From the NCBI GenBank assembly GCA_018883305.1, contig VEQI01000188.1, positions 1-6,730 of the forward strand: 6,730 nt of DNA, written 5' to 3'. Below, piece after piece: positions 5,849 to 6,730 of this stretch (positions are counted from its first letter, which is position 1; each line of letters begins with the position of its first letter). The notes below the pieces were generated by a model. The model searched no databases and was not told where the DNA came from. It saw only the letters and a program-made list of their open reading frames with translations. The position numbers and the translations under genes are program-made. Source of the stretch: Limnohabitans sp. Its GTDB lineage: Bacteria; Pseudomonadota; Gammaproteobacteria; Burkholderiales; Burkholderiaceae_C.

Positions 5849-6730
5849 ATGGCAACACGCGAAAACCCGGTTGTGCGCGAAGCGCAATCCACCGAGCAGT
5901 ACAACCCCTCGGCCAAACAAAAGGCCGCGGCCAAGCTCTCCCGCATTCCCGTCAAGGTCCAGCCGGGCGAGGTGCTGAAAAAGCCTGACTGGATTCGCGT
6001 GAAGGCCGGTTCGGCCAGCAGCCGTTTCTACGAAATCAAAGACATTCTGCGTAGCAACCATCTGGTCACGGTGTGCGAGGAAGCCTCTTGCCCCAACATT
6101 GGCGAATGTTTTGGCAAGGGCACGGCCACCTTCATGATCATGGGTGACAAGTGCACGCGTCGCTGTCCGTTCTGCGATGTGGGTCACGGCCGTCCCGACC
6201 CGCTGGATACCCAGGAACCCGAGAACCTGGCTCGCACCATTGCGGCCTTGAAGCTGCAATATGTGGTCATCACCAGCGTGGATCGTGACGATCTGCGAGA
6301 CGGCGGCAGCCAGCACTTTGTCGACTGCATCCGTCGCACCCGTGAGCTCTCACCCGCCACGCGTATCGAAATCCTGGTGCCCGATTTCCGTGGCCGTGAC
6401 GACCGCGCCCTGGAGATCCTCAAAGCCGCACCGCCAGATGTGATGAACCACAACCTGGAAACCGTGCCTCGCCTGTACCGTGAAGCGCGCCCCGGCAGTG
6501 ATTACGCCTTCAGCCTGAACCTGCTGAAAAAATTCAAGGCCCTGTTCCCCGACGTGTCCACCAAGAGCGGCCTGATGGTGGGCCTGGGTGAGACGGACGA
6601 GGAAATTCTGGAGGTGATGCGCGACATGCGGGCGCACCACATCGACATGCTGACCATCGGCCAGTACCTGGCACCCAGCACCAGCCACCTGCCGGTACGC
6701 CGCTATGTCCATCCTGACCCGTTCAAGATG
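5849..6730 (+). CDS. lipA: Lipoyl synthase, N-terminal part (cut by right edge)
   Basis: LipA is a radical S-adenosylmethionine enzyme that inserts sulfur at carbons 6 and 8 of the protein-bound octanoyl group left by LipB. The first 294 residues are present, of about 320-330 expected. The auxiliary-cluster motif Cys76-X4-Cys81-X5-Cys87 (CEEASCPNIGEC) supplies sulfur. The radical-SAM motif Cys102-X3-Cys106-X2-Cys109 (CTRRCPFC) binds the cluster that cleaves SAM. Further landmarks are VVITSVDRDDL, DVMNHNLETVPRLY and GLMVGLGETDEE. The C-terminal serine that ligates the auxiliary cluster should lie just beyond the edge. The ATG at 5849 is preceded by GGAA 8 bases upstream, and the resulting N-terminus (VVREAQS) resembles relatives. 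An in-frame TTG at 5789, overlapping the lipB stop, would add 20 residues. Confidence 0.97.
   Translation, partial: MATRENPVVREAQSTEQYNPSAKQKAAAKLSRIPVKVQPGEVLKKPDWIRVKAGSASSRFYEIKDILRSNHLVTVCEEASCPNIGECFGKGTATFMIMGDKCTRRCPFCDVGHGRPDPLDTQEPENLARTIAALKLQYVVITSVDRDDLRDGGSQHFVDCIRRTRELSPATRIEILVPDFRGRDDRALEILKAAPPDVMNHNLETVPRLYREARPGSDYAFSLNLLKKFKALFPDVSTKSGLMVGLGETDEEILEVMRDMRAHHIDMLTIGQYLAPSTSHLPVRRYVHPDPFKM

Noticed and set aside
5133..6316. Long minus-strand frames opposite lipB and lipA (5133-5858 and 5684-6316)
   Set aside because: Both overlap genes with complete catalytic motifs, overlap each other, and show no recognisable protein features.

Overview
The window looks like a GC-rich betaproteobacterial chromosome, most likely Burkholderiales and probably the Comamonadaceae. 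The grounds are the F0F1 gene order, the AtpB, AtpE, LipA and LipB sequences as I remember their relatives, and strong avoidance of A/T-rich codons. The taxonomic call is from recognition, not from a search. The gene content is conserved housekeeping. I found no mobile element, CRISPR array, tRNA or rRNA, and no convincing sign of a novel system.

Layout. Positions 1-3564 on the minus strand hold the promoter-proximal part of the ATP synthase operon, in transcription order atpI (subunit I), atpB (a), atpE (c), atpF (b), atpH (delta) and atpA (alpha, cut by the left window edge after residue 272). Gaps are short (13, 57, 31, 9 and 48 bases) and all five complete genes end in TAA. The strongest ribosome binding site belongs to atpE, preceded by a nearly G-free leader, as expected for the subunit needed in most copies.

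Positions 3565-3703 form a 139-base divergent intergenic region. It holds a candidate promoter for the atp operon, an imperfect hairpin or operator-like inverted repeat, and a possible -10 element placed so that the plus-strand transcript could be leaderless.

Positions 3704-6730 on the plus strand hold a D-amino-acid transaminase gene (dat), a small DUF493/YbeD-family gene, lipB (octanoyltransferase) and lipA (lipoyl synthase, cut by the right edge after residue 294). LipB moves octanoate from acyl carrier protein to lipoyl domains and LipA inserts the two sulfurs. The lipoylated pyruvate and 2-oxoglutarate dehydrogenases feed the respiration that powers the ATP synthase encoded divergently. 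D-amino-acid transaminase supplies D-amino acids for peptidoglycan. The dat-ybeD-lipB-lipA order resembles the dacA-dat-ybeD-lipB-lipA clusters of other proteobacteria, but no dacA lies between here and the atp operon.

The more interesting points are regulatory: the atpE leader, the divergent hairpin, the possible leaderless dat mRNA, and two seven-base homopolymers at lipB. There are also two modest protein insertions, in AtpB and LipB.
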